A DNA stretch of 64,000 nt from positions 1 to 64,000 of the forward strand of contig CALUXW010000002.1 in assembly GCA_944324865.1 (NCBI GenBank). The letters run 5' to 3'. Below the pieces are notes generated by a model. It was not told the origin of the DNA. It saw only the letters and a program-made list of their open reading frames with translations, and ran no database searches. The translations under genes were made by a program, and so were the position numbers. This document shows positions 63,064 through 64,000 of this stretch, piece by piece (position 1 is the first letter of the stretch; every line of letters begins with the position of its first letter). The DNA is from Candidatus Gastranaerophilales bacterium (GTDB lineage: Bacteria > Cyanobacteriota > Vampirovibrionia > Gastranaerophilales > Gastranaerophilaceae).

Positions 63064-64000
63064 TTAACATATTTTATAAAGGAGCGCTTTAAGCGCTTTT
63101 TTTATTGTAGTAAAATTACATGAAAAAATTATTTTTAGTATTAATTTCTTTGTATTCAACGGGTTAAGCCTTGCGCAAAAGTAAGAATAATTTTTAAAGA
63201 TAAAATCAAGAGTGTCTAGGTGTAAATTTTTGTTCCATTTTACAAGTCTTTTGACAGACTCTGGTTTCAAATAACGAAAATCCCCAATAACAGGATTTGT
63301 ACCTGAAGAATTATTCCCATGGCGCCTATACGCAAATAGTGGTCTTGAAACAACCGCACTTGAACCCAAAAGGTGCAAAAAAGAAAAAATAAATTTGTCA
63401 GCACCTGTTTTGTAATTCTCAATATTTTTATATAAAAGTAAAAACTCAAGTGCACTTCTTCTCATCATTGCAGAAGTTGAAGGATTCCAACACCATTGGC
63501 CAAAAGGACACATTCTGTCAGATATTTTTTTAACCTCAAAATCGATAAAATCCAAATTAAAAATTTTATCTGCAGAAAGTTTTTTATACATACCGCCAAT
63601 ATTTTTAAAAGTTGGTGAGGCAAGAGAATTTAAACAATGTATTGTTGAATTTTCATCTATTTCACATTGAGCAGCACTTACAAAAGCGACACTGACACTC
63701 ATATGTGCTTGTAAAAGTACCGATAAATAATCATCAAGCAATACATCATCAGCATCAATCATACATATGAACTCACCACGGGATACTTTTAGACCTTGTA
63801 AAAATGCACCAAGTTGTCCTTCGTTCTTTTGTGTTTCAATAACCCTAATTTCATTTGAATTAAAAAAATTAAGTACTGTGTTTTTGTTTTTATAATTATT
63901 TTTTATTATCTCTTTTGTTTTTTCATCTGAAAAATCATCAACAATTATTATTTCAAAGTTTTTGTATGTCTGATTCTCGATGCTTTTAATGCACTCAGGC
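63064..64000 (-). CDS. Family 2 glycosyltransferase, N-terminus beyond the window
   Basis: At least 312 aa, open to the window end. Reading on from the edge, NQTYKNFEIIIVDDFSD and then a CMIDADDVLL stretch give the GT2 nucleotide-sugar fold, with DAD as the DXD-like metal motif. The downstream half has conserved-looking FGQWCWNPSTSAMMRRSALE and ends near LLYKIC. It transfers a sugar from a nucleotide donor onto a surface glycan; donor and acceptor are unknown. The N-terminal ~15-20 residues and the start codon are missing. Confidence 0.92.
   Translation of the reverse strand, partial: PECIKSIENQTYKNFEIIIVDDFSDEKTKEIIKNNYKNKNTVLNFFNSNEIRVIETQKNEGQLGAFLQGLKVSRGEFICMIDADDVLLDDYLSVLLQAHMSVSVAFVSAAQCEIDENSTIHCLNSLASPTFKNIGGMYKKLSADKIFNLDFIDFEVKKISDRMCPFGQWCWNPSTSAMMRRSALEFLLLYKNIENYKTGADKFIFSFLHLLGSSAVVSRPLFAYRRHGNNSSGTNPVIGDFRYLKPESVKRLVKWNKNLHLDTLDFIFKNYSYFCARLNPLNTKKLILKIIFSCNFTTIKKALKALLYKIC
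63083..63103 (+). terminator. Terminator of the FKG-motif gene, inside the convergent glycosyltransferase gene
   Basis: AGCGC-TTTAA-GCGCT followed by seven T's. On the opposite strand the same bases encode part of the glycosyltransferase C-terminus. Confidence 0.8.

Overview
The window is AT-rich bacterial DNA with mostly short spacers. Its gene content points to a non-photosynthetic relative of Cyanobacteria (Melainabacteria/Vampirovibrionia, most likely Gastranaerophilales). The reasons are: a Gram-negative lipid A cluster (lpxD-lpxC-fabZ-lpxA); atpD-atpC standing apart from the other ATP synthase genes, as in cyanobacteria; a Ycf45-like AAA-R3H protein; a cyanobacterial-style omega subunit; yggS-sepF; a DprA-like SLOG protein of a cyanobacterial type; and a flagellin. 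No photosynthesis gene is seen. Rubrerythrin, a Thermotoga-type ferredoxin and an acyl-CoA dehydratase activase suggest anaerobic life. The lineage is inferred from families, not from a search.

Layout. 1-7.8 kb: a tRNA-Leu, CCA-adding enzyme and RsmE, then flagellin behind a sigma28-like promoter, a DegT sugar aminotransferase, the activase, rubrerythrin, a folate enzyme and HinT. 7.9-10.7 kb: two lineage-type envelope or membrane proteins and a ferredoxin. 10.7-28.7 kb: a long minus-strand run with the condensin genes (smc-scpA-scpB), signal peptidase, a polyprenyl synthase-like gene, an M29 peptidase, the lipid A cluster, a heptose adenylyltransferase, an unusual parvulin lipoprotein, mfd, a ROK kinase and an acyltransferase. 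28.7-32.2 kb: one giant zinc-ribbon/cyclase-like/ATPase/TPR protein. 32.3-36.3 kb: pdxJ, yggS-sepF, acpP-fabF.

36.3-47.1 kb is the most accessory-looking part. It holds a tRNA-Leu with a duplicated upstream block and palindromes, a DinD/Bro-N gene, several unrecognised secreted or small proteins, a three-gene tail-fibre-like cassette, a tRNA-Arg and a predicted small RNA. Core genes (ygjP, a ycf45-like gene, punA, rpoZ) lie inside it. 47.1-64 kb returns to core functions: thiC, ispH-rpsA, dtd, a Clp-N-repeat protein, pcrA, a SLOG protein, atpD-atpC, a nucleoside transporter, tcdA, two sugar ABC permeases and a glycosyltransferase cut by the window edge.

The most interesting signals are: a protein made only of Clp N-domain repeats; a canonical EF-hand loop inside a parvulin domain; ispH with no ATG, GTG or TTG start that keeps its first cluster cysteine; a small RNA with near-consensus promoter and terminator; the tail-fibre-like cassette beside tRNA-Arg; and short FKG-type peptides shared by otherwise unrelated small proteins. 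I saw no CRISPR array, insertion sequence, rRNA gene or complete prophage.
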